DNA of 64,000 bases from Pseudoalteromonas sp. SMS1 (GCF_021530565.1 NZ_JAKGBI010000012.1:114184-178183); one strand, 5' to 3'. Positions 8,071 to 16,855 are shown, counted from the first letter of the stretch. The notes: a model not told the origin generated them from the letters alone. Program-made: numbers and translations.

Positions 8071-8178
8071 ATGTGTATTAACGCGATGATGACAGGCGAG
8101 TGTGTGAGTTGTGGTTTGCATTGTGTGCGTAAAAAAGTGGAAATTTTGTCCGCGCTGGGGTGGCACAGTTTACGTTGA
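8071..8178 (+). CDS. Possible 35-residue cysteine-rich small protein
   Basis: ATG at 8071 to TGA at 8178, 13 bases before the next gene. The product has four cysteines (positions 2, 11, 14, 18; a C-x2-C-x3-C core) followed by a basic, amphipathic tail (VRKKVEILSALGWHSLR). An AAGG lies 11 bases upstream of the ATG, a rather long spacing. The cysteine spacing could bind metal. It could also be a leader peptide coupled to the downstream gene, or chance. No family recognised. Confidence 0.35.
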   Translation: MCINAMMTGECVSCGLHCVRKKVEILSALGWHSLR

Positions 8179-8191
8179 ATAGGAGTTTCTC

Positions 8192-8374
8192 ATGGGTAAA
8201 ACATATTCCTATGATCCATTGGACGATGAATACCAAGATGACTTTGGTACATTAGGTGATAAGGATACCAATACGCAGCGACAAAAAGTGCGAAAGAAAT
8301 TAGATGAGTATCTAGAGCAAAAACGTTTGAGACGTAATTTAGGAGAGGACGATTTTGATTACTTTGACGATTAG
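8192..8374 (+). CDS. PA3496-family small acidic protein
   Basis: 60 residues behind a clear AGGAG. The sequence is an acidic N-terminus (DPLDDEYQDDFG), a basic helix (RQKVRKKLDEYLEQKRLRR) and an acidic tail (EDDFDYFDD). This pattern resembles the PA3496 family, described as a putative envelope integrity protein; the precise role is not known. It is a cytosolic, charged protein with no membrane segment. A hairpin terminator follows. Confidence 0.65.
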   Translation: MGKTYSYDPLDDEYQDDFGTLGDKDTNTQRQKVRKKLDEYLEQKRLRRNLGEDDFDYFDD

Positions 8375-8389
8375 TTATCATCGTCGTAA

Positions 8390-8433
8390 GTAGAGAGCAT
8401 CATGGCGTATTAAGTGCTCTCTACATGATTTTT
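8390..8433 (+). terminator. Hairpin terminator after the PA3496-like gene
   Basis: A 10-bp perfect stem (8390-8399 with 8415-8424) with a 15-base loop, followed by ATGATTTTT. It lies between convergent genes. Confidence 0.65.
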
Positions 8434-8453
8434 CCTGTTGTCGCAAAGTTGTA

Positions 8454-8903
8454 TTAATCTTTGAAGGAGTTGTGGCAGTCTTTACAACCTTTTGCCCAGT
8501 TTCTAAACGCTTTACCTATGATTTTTTTGTCTCCAGACTCAGAGGCTTTTGCTAACGCCTCTGCATATTTTGCAAAGTCAGCAGCCTTTTTGTCGAAGGT
8601 TGCTCTGTCGCTCCAAATGGCCGGTAGTGCACTGGTGTCACCTTTATCTGACCCAGAAATAAATGCTTCCCAAGGCATCTTTGAGAGTTGAGCTGCATTG
8701 TGCGCTCGTTCTGCAAAGCGTTTTGCATCAAACGGCACCTTGCCTTTTAACATGTCACCCATATCACCAATTTGATAACGAATAAGTTGGAAACTCGCTT
8801 TACGATATTCAATTGCATCTTCACTGTCTTCAAACATCGTGCTTGCGTGTGTCTGACAGCTCATCCCTACCAGCAGTGCTATAAATGTTAATGACTTCTT
8901 CAT
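8454..8903 (-). CDS. Cytochrome c' (periplasmic c-type cytochrome)
   Basis: 149 residues from the ATG at 8903, which begins a proper signal peptide (MKKSLTFIALLVGMSCQTHAS) and is preceded by a GGGG; a longer upstream frame adds 26 implausible residues. The mature protein is a four-helix bundle of about 128 residues with the heme attachment motif CKDCH near the C-terminus (ending HNSFKD), the layout of cytochrome c'. Family members bind NO or act in redox stress in the periplasm. It stands alone with no electron-transfer partner beside it. Confidence 0.85.
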   Translation of the reverse strand: MKKSLTFIALLVGMSCQTHASTMFEDSEDAIEYRKASFQLIRYQIGDMGDMLKGKVPFDAKRFAERAHNAAQLSKMPWEAFISGSDKGDTSALPAIWSDRATFDKKAADFAKYAEALAKASESGDKKIIGKAFRNWAKGCKDCHNSFKD

Positions 8904-9171
8904 AATTGCCCCTAAAAATAAAAAATTCACTACCTTTGTAAGGGTTTCTATATGAATTAGCAAGGGAAATGGGGTTAACAAATGGTAATAAAAATTAGGT
9001 CAGTAATTTGAATGTTGCACATATGGGTCCAAATAGACACGCCATTTACAGTTAATTTAATTTATGTTCATTTACTTTCTTTTACATTGACTTTTGTTTA
9101 TTTAAAACAATGGTTTATGTATTTGTTAAAAGTAAAACTGAAATATTTGTAACTTTATTGTATTTCTATTA

Positions 9172-9201
9172 TTGCAATTAACCATGTAGTCACATTATAT
9201 T
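9172..9201 (+). promoter_or_regulatory. Candidate promoter of the subtilase gene
   Basis: TTGCAA (9172-9177) and TATATT (9196-9201) are 18 bases apart in a 286-base AT-rich gap, giving a leader of about 60 bases. Other weak pairs exist in this gap, so the choice is tentative. Confidence 0.35.
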
Positions 9202-9267
9202 GATGAATGATTCTACTCTCTAAATATAAATAAACACCAAATTAAACAACAAGTCCTAGGGGAAACT

Positions 9268-12200
9268 ATGGCCAAGTATTCATTTAAAGCGACAGCGGTA
9301 GCTATGGCTGTCTCAGGTGCTCTTACAGCAGCATCGGCAAGTGCTGCAACATTAGAGACCAATACACGTTTAGTTAACACACAAGCAACTAAAGTAGAGC
9401 AATCAGCTAAGCAAGAACATAGAGCTGAGGCATTTCTAGTTGTACTTAAGCAAGAAACTGCAGCGGACCTAATGGCTCGCGGCAACTACTCTACAAATGA
9501 TGCACGTGAGACAGTTGCTTCTGTAGAAGCGATTCAATCAACGGTTAAACGTGAGTTTGCGCAGTTAAACGCAGACATTAACGTTGTTGGTTCAACTAAA
9601 TTACTTGCATCAACACTTATTGTTGAAGCATCAGATGCTGCACTAGAGCAAATTAAGCAAAACGCAAATGTTGCTCGCGTACTACCTCTTTATGATTACG
9701 AGCTACATGTTGCTGACGCAAATGATTACATTAAGGGCGCGCCTGTAAACTTGGCGGGTTTCACTGGTAAAGGTCAAAAAGTAGCAGTATTAGATACTGG
9801 TATTGACTATACACACAAAGTATTCAACCCAGACGCAGGTACAAAAGAAGCGTATGAAGCAGCTCAGGCAGATCCAAGAGCTGTTGAATGGCCACAAGGT
9901 CAAGTGAAAGGCGGTTACGACTTTATGCGTAACGACCCGGATCCAATTGAAAGCGATCCTAATTTCCCAGATCCAACAAGCCCAGATGACGGTGCGTCTT
10001 CGCACGGTACATCGGTATCTCACTCAGTAACAGGTATTGCACCAGATGTTGAGCTTTATGTTTACTCTGTATGTGGTGGTGGTTGTCCATTCGCTGCACA
10101 GCTAGGTGCACTAGAAGCGGCAATGGATCCGAATGGCGATGGTGATATCAGTGACCGTGTAGACGTTATCAACATGTCTCTTGGTGGCGAATTTGGTTCT
10201 ACAGATCGTGTAGACGGCACTCAATTCCTAATTCATCAAGCTGTGAAAATGGGCACTAACGTCGTTATTTCAGCTGGTAACGATGGTAACCACCCATTCC
10301 GTATCGGCGGACCAAGCACAACACCTAACGCATTATCTGTTGGTGCAATGGGTCACCCTACAATTAACGAGTTGTACGCATTGGGTACTATCGATGGCAA
10401 GTCTGTTGAAGTTGGTACGGCTGGTTTCGGTCCACAAGACCCGTTCTCATTCTCTAATGCAGATACTGAGCTTGTATACCCTGATGCAAACCAAAATGGC
10501 TGTGAAGCGTTTGGTGACGATGTAGACTTCACTGACAAAGCTGTACTTATCGACCGTGGTGCGTGTGCGTTCGTAACTAAAGCGCTAAATGCACAAGCGA
10601 AAGGTGCTAAGTATGTCATCATCGCTAACAACGTAGCTGGTGGTGCACCTGGTCTTGGTGGTACAAGTGACGAAGTGACAGTACCAACTATCTCAGTGAC
10701 ACTAGACGATGGCGCAGCACTTAAAGCGACATTAGCGGCAGGTCAACAACCAGTATTTACATTTGGTATTGAGTCTCACCTAGCTATCGACACAGTTGCT
10801 GACTTCTCTTCACGTGGTCCTTCAATGGATGGTCTACTGAAGCCAGAAATTACTGCACCTGGTGTTAACATTCAGGTTGCGGCGACTGGTACTCAAGATC
10901 AGCTAGCTGGTGCTACGGGTACTTCTTTCTCAGGTCCAATCACAGCGGGTGCTGTTGCACTTGTTCGTGAAGCTCGTCCTGAACTAAGTGCTGCACAAGT
11001 TAAAGCAGTACTAATGAATACAGCAAACCTAGATGTATTCATGGAGCCAAAATCAATTAATGCAGACGCTGAATTAGCGCCAATCAGCTTAATTGGTGCA
11101 GGTCTTGTTGACGTTGAAAAAGCAGTTGCATCACAAACTGTTGCGTGGGTACACCACGGTGATTACGATACAACACAAGCTGCACTTTCATTTGGTTTTG
11201 ACGTATTAGAAGAAACAACAACTTACACTAAAGTTGTCTTTGTTAAGAACTTCTCTACTGACGAAAAAACGTATAACCTTCGTACAGCAGATCGTTATGC
11301 AAGCGATACAGCGCTTGGCGCAACAAGCTGGGAAATCCCTGCTTCTGTAACGGTTGGCGCAGGTCAAACGGCTTCTTTCGAAGTTAAACTAACTATTGAC
11401 CCAAGCAAGCTTCCTGAGTGGAGCCTGGCTAACCCACAAAACGCAAATGACCTTGCTGCACGTGCAGCGTCACTAACGCTTTCTGAGCTAGATGGTGCGT
11501 TAATCTTTGACGACCAATCTACAGCGGATACTGATCACGACATTCACATGGTATACCACGTTCTACCTCGTGCAAACGAAGGTGTAGAAGTGACAGTACT
11601 TGAAGAAGGCGACAAGCGTATCCAAGTAACGAACAACGGTTTCACAACGTTCAATGTTGTTACTGATCAACTTGTAGCTGTAGGCCAAGAAGTATCTGCA
11701 GAAGACAAGCAGTTCAATATCCTAAGCACTTCATTCAACGTATACGGCAGCAGCACGTGTGATTCTGGCGCATTCTTCACAGCGTCAATGGCGCTACGTG
11801 ACGAGCTAACAATGCACCGTCAAGCTGGTTACCGTATGACGCTAGATATTAACTACGATGGCGTATATGACTACTTCTTACAAAACTACAGCGATGTAGG
11901 TCGTAGCGCAGCTGTTATCGGTCGTGCACGTACACTAAGTGGTCCAATCGTAGATGGTGAAGACCAATGGAGATTCCTAAGTGCAATGTTCCACGAAGGT
12001 GGTACTAACACAATCACATTCTCTGGTTGTACTGACTTAATCGGTCTTGATACTTCTAACCTTGGTGATGACATCATGATCCAAGCACAAGCAGGTATCG
12101 GTAACTACCAGTCTGGTATCTTCGAAGTAACAGACACAGTAACGGGCCATACAACATTCGCAACGGCACCTGCGTCTCTAGTTGATGCAGACGGTAACGC

Positions 12201-13305
12201 GGTTGAGTCTCTAGCTCCAGGTGCATCTGCGTTTGTAGATAGCTACAAGCCATTTGCATTAGCTTCAGATGACCAAATCCTAGCGAACATCACTGCTGAC
12301 ATGTTACCTGCAGTAGTAGTACCAGTCATTGCTGATGCTGACCTAGAAGTATCTGAAGACGCACCAGTTGGTCATGTAATTGGTCAACTAGCGTTAACTG
12401 AGCAAGAAGGTGGCGCAGCACTATCTGCATTTGAGGTAGTTGCACAGTCTCATGATGGCATCGCAGTATCTAGAACAGGTGAAGTAACTGTTTCTGAAGC
12501 AGGTGCACCTGATTATGACGCTGGTGTTATGTCTGTAGAGCTAACAGTGGTTGCTTACGATGCGAAGGGCTTCAAGTCAGAAGCAACAAATATCATCGTT
12601 GACGTAATGAATGCGGTTGACGAAGAAGCAGAGAAAACGCCAGTTGTTGCTGATGGCCAAGAGTTCGACGTGGCTGAAAACGCAGAAGCAGGCACTGTCA
12701 TTGGTATGCTTGAGTTCATGGACCAAGATAACAATGTTGCTTCGTTCAAAGTTGAAGGCTCAAGTGTTGTAGCTATCGATGCTGAAGGTAAAATCACGGT
12801 TGCTGGTGAAGTTGACTTCGACCAAGGTGCTTCTTTTGAAGTATCAGTAACAGCGGTTGATGCTGATGGCCATGAGTCAAAAGCTGTATCAGTTGTATTC
12901 AACGTTGAAGAAGACGAGCTAGAAGGCAAGCCGATGATTGAAGAAGGTCAAAGCTTCAACATCGAAGAAAACAGCCCAGTAGGTACTGCGATTGGTACAA
13001 TTGCATTCTCAGACTTCGATAACGACGTTACTGAGTTTGTTATTACTGGTACTTCACTTGTATCTGTTAATGCAGAAGGTCAACTTTCTGTTGCTGGTAA
13101 CCTAGACTTCGAATTTGACCGTCAGTTCAGCTTCGACATCATGGCGAAAGACGCGAAAGGCAAGTACTCAGAAAAAGTACGTGTTGAAATTCGTCTAATC
13201 GATGTTCAAGAAGACAATGGCGATGACGATGACTCAGGTTCATTAGCTTGGTTGACGCTACTTGCTGCGCCATTTGCTGCACTACGTCGCCGTAAGCAAA
13301 AATAA
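9268..13305 (+). CDS. Secreted S8 subtilisin-like serine protease with PA domain, cadherin-like repeats and GlyGly-CTERM-like tail
   Basis: 1345 residues with an AGGGGA site before the ATG. In order: signal peptide (1-27, ending ASASAA); I9-type propeptide (about 50-145); subtilase domain with Asp176 (VAVLDTGID), His246 (SSHGTS), Asn338 (SAGNDGN) and Ser553 (GTSFSGP); a PA domain inserted before the serine (about 395-500); a beta-rich domain; three cadherin-like repeats starting near 1020, 1126 and 1223; and a tail of acidic residues, SGSLAWLTLLAAPFAAL and RRRK. That tail resembles GlyGly-CTERM, processed by rhombosortase and linked to type II secretion. Codon use (CTA, GTA, CCA, ACA, AAC) differs from the neighbours and suggests very high expression. 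It probably degrades external protein for nutrition. Confidence 0.92.
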   Translation: MAKYSFKATAVAMAVSGALTAASASAATLETNTRLVNTQATKVEQSAKQEHRAEAFLVVLKQETAADLMARGNYSTNDARETVASVEAIQSTVKREFAQLNADINVVGSTKLLASTLIVEASDAALEQIKQNANVARVLPLYDYELHVADANDYIKGAPVNLAGFTGKGQKVAVLDTGIDYTHKVFNPDAGTKEAYEAAQADPRAVEWPQGQVKGGYDFMRNDPDPIESDPNFPDPTSPDDGASSHGTSVSHSVTGIAPDVELYVYSVCGGGCPFAAQLGALEAAMDPNGDGDISDRVDVINMSLGGEFGSTDRVDGTQFLIHQAVKMGTNVVISAGNDGNHPFRIGGPSTTPNALSVGAMGHPTINELYALGTIDGKSVEVGTAGFGPQDPFSFSNADTELVYPDANQNGCEAFGDDVDFTDKAVLIDRGACAFVTKALNAQAKGAKYVIIANNVAGGAPGLGGTSDEVTVPTISVTLDDGAALKATLAAGQQPVFTFGIESHLAIDTVADFSSRGPSMDGLLKPEITAPGVNIQVAATGTQDQLAGATGTSFSGPITAGAVALVREARPELSAAQVKAVLMNTANLDVFMEPKSINADAELAPISLIGAGLVDVEKAVASQTVAWVHHGDYDTTQAALSFGFDVLEETTTYTKVVFVKNFSTDEKTYNLRTADRYASDTALGATSWEIPASVTVGAGQTASFEVKLTIDPSKLPEWSLANPQNANDLAARAASLTLSELDGALIFDDQSTADTDHDIHMVYHVLPRANEGVEVTVLEEGDKRIQVTNNGFTTFNVVTDQLVAVGQEVSAEDKQFNILSTSFNVYGSSTCDSGAFFTASMALRDELTMHRQAGYRMTLDINYDGVYDYFLQNYSDVGRSAAVIGRARTLSGPIVDGEDQWRFLSAMFHEGGTNTITFSGCTDLIGLDTSNLGDDIMIQAQAGIGNYQSGIFEVTDTVTGHTTFATAPASLVDADGNAVESLAPGASAFVDSYKPFALASDDQILANITADMLPAVVVPVIADADLEVSEDAPVGHVIGQLALTEQEGGAALSAFEVVAQSHDGIAVSRTGEVTVSEAGAPDYDAGVMSVELTVVAYDAKGFKSEATNIIVDVMNAVDEEAEKTPVVADGQEFDVAENAEAGTVIGMLEFMDQDNNVASFKVEGSSVVAIDAEGKITVAGEVDFDQGASFEVSVTAVDADGHESKAVSVVFNVEEDELEGKPMIEEGQSFNIEENSPVGTAIGTIAFSDFDNDVTEFVITGTSLVSVNAEGQLSVAGNLDFEFDRQFSFDIMAKDAKGKYSEKVRVEIRLIDVQEDNGDDDDSGSLAWLTLLAAPFAALRRRKQK

Positions 13306-13332
13306 TTTAGCGAATACGCTATAAAAGATAAA

Positions 13333-13360
13333 AACACCGGCAGTTGCCGGTGTTTTTTTA
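13333..13360 (+). terminator. Intrinsic terminator of the subtilase gene
   Basis: A perfect 9-bp stem (AACACCGGC, 13333-13341, with 13346-13354; AGTT loop) runs straight into T's, 28 bases after the stop codon. Confidence 0.9.
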
Positions 13361-13604
13361 TGTCTAAAACTTAGAGCATGAGCGTCACTGGAGGTTATTT
13401 TTTCATTGTCGGCGTGAGATTTTGAGACCACGTGTTGTGTTTTGGACAGGGCGGCGCCCGATGGGGGGCCGCGTGACAAGCGTACTCATGGAGAGCGAAA
13501 AACGGTTTGCTTGACTATGGTATGTCTAAATTGCCAGACTGACTTGTTTACCGAGCATTGTGCGCTGGCGTGCCTATCCATGAGCGTTGTAAGGCTTTGT
13601 TCGG
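13361..13604. other. Spacer without a recognised gene
   Basis: About 245 bases between the subtilase terminator and the DUF2721 stop codon. It contains a short G/C-rich patch near 13450-13475 (GGCGGCGCCC) but no convincing ORF, promoter pair or RNA fold. Confidence 0.4.
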
Positions 13605-14072
13605 TTATCCTATATCTTTAAAGATCATGCCTCGTCTCATACTACGCGTTGCTAACATAACTTCCGCAAGGAGTGACACAAAAGCACCAATGAGGAGTAA
13701 CATTGCAGCGATAAAGCAACTAGATACAGTAATGCCCAATGGCCAAGTGTAGAGATGGGAGACAAACAACAACACCACCACTGCACATACCATGAGGGCA
13801 CTCAGTACGCTCATGCTAAAAGCGATATGAATACAGCGGGAGCGTTTCAGTAGTGCACGCATTTCTTGGGTGAGTGTAAAATGTAACGTTTCCTCATTGT
13901 TGGCATTGAGTTTTCTATCAAGCAATCGGGCTCTGTCGGTGATGCGTGCAAGGCGATTTGACAGTACGCCTAAAAAAGCAGCAATCCCCGTTAGCAAAAA
14001 GACCGGCGCCACGGCTGTTTGGATCACTTTTGCCATGGTGAGTATGTTCACGACATCTGAAGTTAATTCCAC
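13605..14072 (-). CDS. DUF2721 membrane protein
   Basis: 155 residues from a GTG start. The N-terminal VIQTAVAPVFLLTGIAAFLGVLSNRLARITDRAR segment is the hallmark of DUF2721. Three hydrophobic segments are visible: near 18-40, and two after residue 83 (IAFSMSVLSALMVCAVVVLLF and GITVSSCFIAAMLLLIGAFV). Function of the family is unknown. Its GTG lies inside the original 3' end of the broken lipoprotein gene upstream, so the two once overlapped by 10 bases as an operon. Confidence 0.8.
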   Translation of the reverse strand: MELTSDVVNILTMAKVIQTAVAPVFLLTGIAAFLGVLSNRLARITDRARLLDRKLNANNEETLHFTLTQEMRALLKRSRCIHIAFSMSVLSALMVCAVVVLLFVSHLYTWPLGITVSSCFIAAMLLLIGAFVSLLAEVMLATRSMRRGMIFKDIG

Positions 14073-14572
14073 GTTACTTGCTCAATAATGTTTTCAGTTT
14101 CACCAATGAGAGTTTTAACCACTCAGTTGTTTTCATCAAGTAGAATGAGCCGAGGTATCCCTTTATTGGCGTATTGGTTATAAATATGCCGGTTTTCATC
14201 GGCAATAAGAGGAAATTCAATACGGTAATTTTTTGCAAACTCACCGAGTGTTTCCGCATTTTCTTCTCGTCCAATCGCCAAAATAGTTAGGTCTTTGCTG
14301 TGTATGAGCGCGGACTGATTTAACGCGCGAAATGTGCGCTTTGAATCAGTGCACCATGTCGCAAATAAAATGATCAATTTATTGCCTGGAGTGTTTGCTA
14401 AATCGATAGAGTGACCAGAAATATCCTTAAATTGAGTGTGTTTAAAAGTGTCTCCGCTACTGATATAGGTGTCATAGTTGGGAGTAGAGACGATTGACTC
14501 AGTCGTACCGCATGCAGACAGTGACAGGCCAATTGCACTTATTAGTGCAATTTTTGTGTGGCGTGTGATCAT
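14063..14572 (-). pseudogene. TlpA/AhpC-type thioredoxin-fold lipoprotein gene with a premature UGA
   Basis: Translation from the ATG gives 149 residues: a lipoprotein signal (lipobox LSAC, Cys21), then a thioredoxin fold with FATWCTDSKRTF (a single redox Cys; the second Cys of CxxC is Ser) and the cis-Pro loop GIPRLILL. The frame is then cut by TGA (plus-strand 14123-14125). Reading through it continues sensibly as VVKTLIGETENIIEQVTWN and ends at TAA (14063-14065), overlapping the DUF2721 start. These residues supply the last strand and helix of the fold, so the shortened protein is probably unstable. A CGA to TGA change would explain it. Nonsense mutation is favoured over selenocysteine because the position is not catalytic. 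Confidence 0.75.
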
Positions 14573-14649
14573 TGTTATTTTCCTTGTGTTAGGCTGGCAC
14601 TATTTACGCGTATTTTGTAGTTCAAGGCAAGCTTTGTTATGTACGTAGA

Positions 14650-15099
14650 GTGAGCAAGGCTTATCTTAAGATTATGGTCTATTTGAGTATTTTTTTTAGT
14701 GCGTTGATATCTGCGACGCTATTACCTGCATCATCTGAGCTGCTACTGTCAGGTATGATTGCGCAACAGGTGGGATCGGTCTTTATTTTGTGGCTGTGTG
14801 CGACAATGGGTAATGTGCTGGGGAGTTGCGTGAATTATTATCTAGGCACTCGAGTGGAGGTGTTAAGTCATTACCGTTGGTTTCCCGTTTCTGAACATAG
14901 CTTGGCAAAAGCAAGACGACACTATCAACGGTTTGGTCCATGGAGTTTATTGTTTGCGTGGCTACCTATTGTGGGTGATCCACTGACCTTAGCGGCGGGC
15001 ATTTTTAACGTGCGACTGAGTGTATTTTTATTGTTGGTAACGCTCGGCAAAGGGCTACGGTATGCCTTGGTTATTGCGTTGGCAATGGGGTTATTTTAG
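14650..15099 (+). CDS. YqaA-family (SNARE-associated/DedA-like) inner membrane protein
   Basis: 149 residues, similar in length and motif order to E. coli YqaA: an FFSALISATLLPASSELLL segment, ATMGNVLGSCVNYYLG, a soluble loop, then FAWLPIVGDPLTLAAG and LGKGLRYALV. DedA-like proteins act in lipid flipping and envelope homeostasis; YqaA itself is uncharacterised. The GTG start has a poor ribosome site and an ATG eight codons in is an alternative. Confidence 0.8.
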   Translation: MSKAYLKIMVYLSIFFSALISATLLPASSELLLSGMIAQQVGSVFILWLCATMGNVLGSCVNYYLGTRVEVLSHYRWFPVSEHSLAKARRHYQRFGPWSLLFAWLPIVGDPLTLAAGIFNVRLSVFLLLVTLGKGLRYALVIALAMGLF

Positions 15100-15133
15100 T
15101 ACGACGAATCCATCGGTTCGTCGTACTAGTGAA

Positions 15134-15508
15134 CTACTGATTCAGTGCTTTTGTCCATTCGAGCGTGAGTGACACTGAATCGGCGAAGCGCAGTGCATGA
15201 GGCTTATCAACACGCACTCTCGCAAAGCTGACATCTGGATGTTTGTGGCACTGTGCTAAGACGTCTGCGACTAGCTTCTCCAATAGTAAAAAATGCCCAT
15301 CCTCAACCAGTTTTATCACTGCTTTGGTGATGGTTTTATAATTGAGGGCATGGTCGACTTCATCCTGCTGCAAGCATTCGGTATCAGCCGGGTAGTGGAT
15401 TTCAATATTGATGACCACATCTTGTTTCTTTTCACGCTCCTCTTCATTAAATCCAATAAAGGTTCTTAATCTAAGGTTGGTGATATTGATGATCGCGTTA
15501 TGCATCAT
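15134..15508 (-). CDS. folX: Dihydroneopterin triphosphate 2'-epimerase
   Basis: 124 residues from the first of two adjacent ATGs, with AAGGA six bases ahead; an upstream in-frame TTG is rejected. It matches E. coli FolX closely (NLRLRTFIGFNEEE, IEIHYPADTE, DALNYKT-type segment HALNYKTITKAV, LLEKL, DKPHALRFADSVSLTLEW). FolX epimerises dihydroneopterin triphosphate to the monapterin form. It is the last gene of a folM-folE-folX run, 16 bases after folE, the set needed for tetrahydromonapterin. FolB aldolase is the alternative, but the HALRFADSVS motif favours FolX. Confidence 0.9.
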   Translation of the reverse strand: MMHNAIINITNLRLRTFIGFNEEEREKKQDVVINIEIHYPADTECLQQDEVDHALNYKTITKAVIKLVEDGHFLLLEKLVADVLAQCHKHPDVSFARVRVDKPHALRFADSVSLTLEWTKALNQ

Positions 15509-15524
15509 GGCATATCCTTGCAAT

Positions 15525-16082
15525 TTAGCCGTTTTTTACCAGTTGTAAAAACTCGTTTCTTGTTTTCGCATCTTCTCTAAAGTTGCCCAGCATGACGGAT
15601 GTGCGCATCTGGGAATTTTGTTTTTCAACACCGCGCATCATCATACACATATGTTTGGCTTCTACGATTACGCCAACACCGCGAGCGCCAGTGACCTCTT
15701 CAACCGCCTTTGCGATTTGATGTGTCAACTGCTCTTGAATTTGAAAGCGACGAGCAAACATGTCAACGATGCGAGCAAACTTAGATAAGCCTAACACCTT
15801 ACCATTGGGAATGTAAGCAATATGACAGCGACCGACAAAGGGCAGTAAATGGTGCTCACACATTGAGTACAGCTCGATATCTTGGATCAATACCATGTCA
15901 TCTGCATCGGAAGTAAAGACGGCATTGTTGGTGATTTCAGACAGTGTCTGTCGATAACCTTGGGTTAAATATTCCATCGCTTTGGCTGCGCGTTTTGGCG
16001 TGTCTAATAAGCCTTCCCTATCAATGTCTTCACCAACCGCGTTGATGATCTGTTTATAACTGTTCTTTAATTCATCATGCAT
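15525..16082 (-). CDS. folE: GTP cyclohydrolase I, zinc type
   Basis: 185 residues. It converts GTP to dihydroneopterin triphosphate, the first step of folate and pterin synthesis. Zinc ligands are visible: Cys75 and His78 in [11 protein letters not shown] and Cys146 in [11 protein letters not shown], marking the FolE1A zinc enzyme. The C-terminal [12 protein letters not shown] segment is typical. The length is shorter than E. coli FolE (222) because the N-terminal extension is reduced, as in many type I enzymes. Its position between folM and folX suggests it feeds monapterin as well as folate; a second folE may exist elsewhere. Confidence 0.95.
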   Translation of the reverse strand: MHDELKNSYKQIINAVGEDIDREGLLDTPKRAAKAMEYLTQGYRQTLSEITNNAVFTSDADDMVLIQDIELYSMCEHHLLPFVGRCHIAYIPNGKVLGLSKFARIVDMFARRFQIQEQLTHQIAKAVEEVTGARGVGVIVEAKHMCMMMRGVEKQNSQMRTSVMLGNFREDAKTRNEFLQLVKNG

Positions 16083-16147
16083 AATATGACTCGCAATTCA
16101 TTGTGAGAGCACTAGACAGCGGTTGATTTGCTGCCGCACTCCAATAT

Positions 16148-16855
16148 TTACTTTAAGTGTCTGCCGCCATCGACGGCAAGTGTTCTACCTGTTATATAGC
16201 TGCTGTTTAGTAAAAGCTCTATACTGGAAATCACTTCTTGGCACCCAGGTTCTATGCCCATCAAGGATTTTTTGAGGGTCTTTTCTCTGTAGGCTGCGTC
16301 ATCGTGCTCGTTAAATATAATTAATGAGGGCGCGATTGAGTTAACTTTAATATGTGGGGCATACTTGGCTGCGAAAGAGCGGCTTAAGTTATCCAGTGCG
16401 GCTTTACTGGCTGCATAAGCGATGTGTTTCGGGCTGCCTTTTTCTGCCACATAGTCGGTTATATGAATGATATCGCTCACGTTAGAACAAGCCTCAAGCA
16501 AAGGTGCTAAGGCTAAATTCAATAGATAAGGTACTTTTGCGTGGATACGCATCATATTGTCAAATAGCGCGCTGTGATCAGGGTTGAGCTTTTCACAGTC
16601 CCAGCTTGATGCGTTGTGGATCACTGCACGCAACTGTGGTGTATGGGCTTTAACTTGTTCTGCCAGCAACGAGACTGCATTTGGGTGATCAAAATCGATC
16701 TGAATACAGTGAGCACCTTGTGCTTCGAGTGTTGCAACCGCATCATGCTTTGTTCTGTATGTGATGATGACCGGAATATCTCGATCTATAAAATAATTTG
16801 CGATGGCTAGGCCGATGCGCTGTGCACCACCCGTGATTAAAATAGGGGCATTCAT
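16148..16855 (-). CDS. folM: Dihydromonapterin reductase
   Basis: 235 residues from the ATG at 16855, which has an AGGA site; the frame extends 8 codons further without one. It is a short-chain dehydrogenase with the cofactor loop TGGAQRIG (8-15), NAS at 81-83 and the Tyr147-x3-Lys151 pair (YAASK). The FolM-like features are the GGAQRIG loop, HNASSW and the ITGRTLAVDGGRHLK end. FolM reduces dihydromonapterin to tetrahydromonapterin, the phenylalanine hydroxylase cofactor in some proteobacteria. It is the first gene of the folM-folE-folX run. Confidence 0.9.
   Translation of the reverse strand: MNAPILITGGAQRIGLAIANYFIDRDIPVIITYRTKHDAVATLEAQGAHCIQIDFDHPNAVSLLAEQVKAHTPQLRAVIHNASSWDCEKLNPDHSALFDNMMRIHAKVPYLLNLALAPLLEACSNVSDIIHITDYVAEKGSPKHIAYAASKAALDNLSRSFAAKYAPHIKVNSIAPSLIIFNEHDDAAYREKTLKKSLMGIEPGCQEVISSIELLLNSSYITGRTLAVDGGRHLK

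Noticed and set aside
12555..12929. 124-codon minus-strand ORF inside the subtilase gene
   Set aside because: Ser/Thr-rich mirror of the biased codons of the sense gene; a shadow.
13440..13480. G/C-rich patch as a possible small RNA
   Set aside because: No promoter or terminator on either side and no long stem.
14123..14125. UGA as selenocysteine codon
   Set aside because: It lies after the cis-Pro loop, not at a redox site, and no strong hairpin directly follows.
14074..14274. 66-codon minus-strand frame overlapping the TlpA-like gene's 3' end, possible frameshifted C-terminus
   Set aside because: The correct continuation is in the original frame after the TGA; this frame's protein has no thioredoxin-like sequence.
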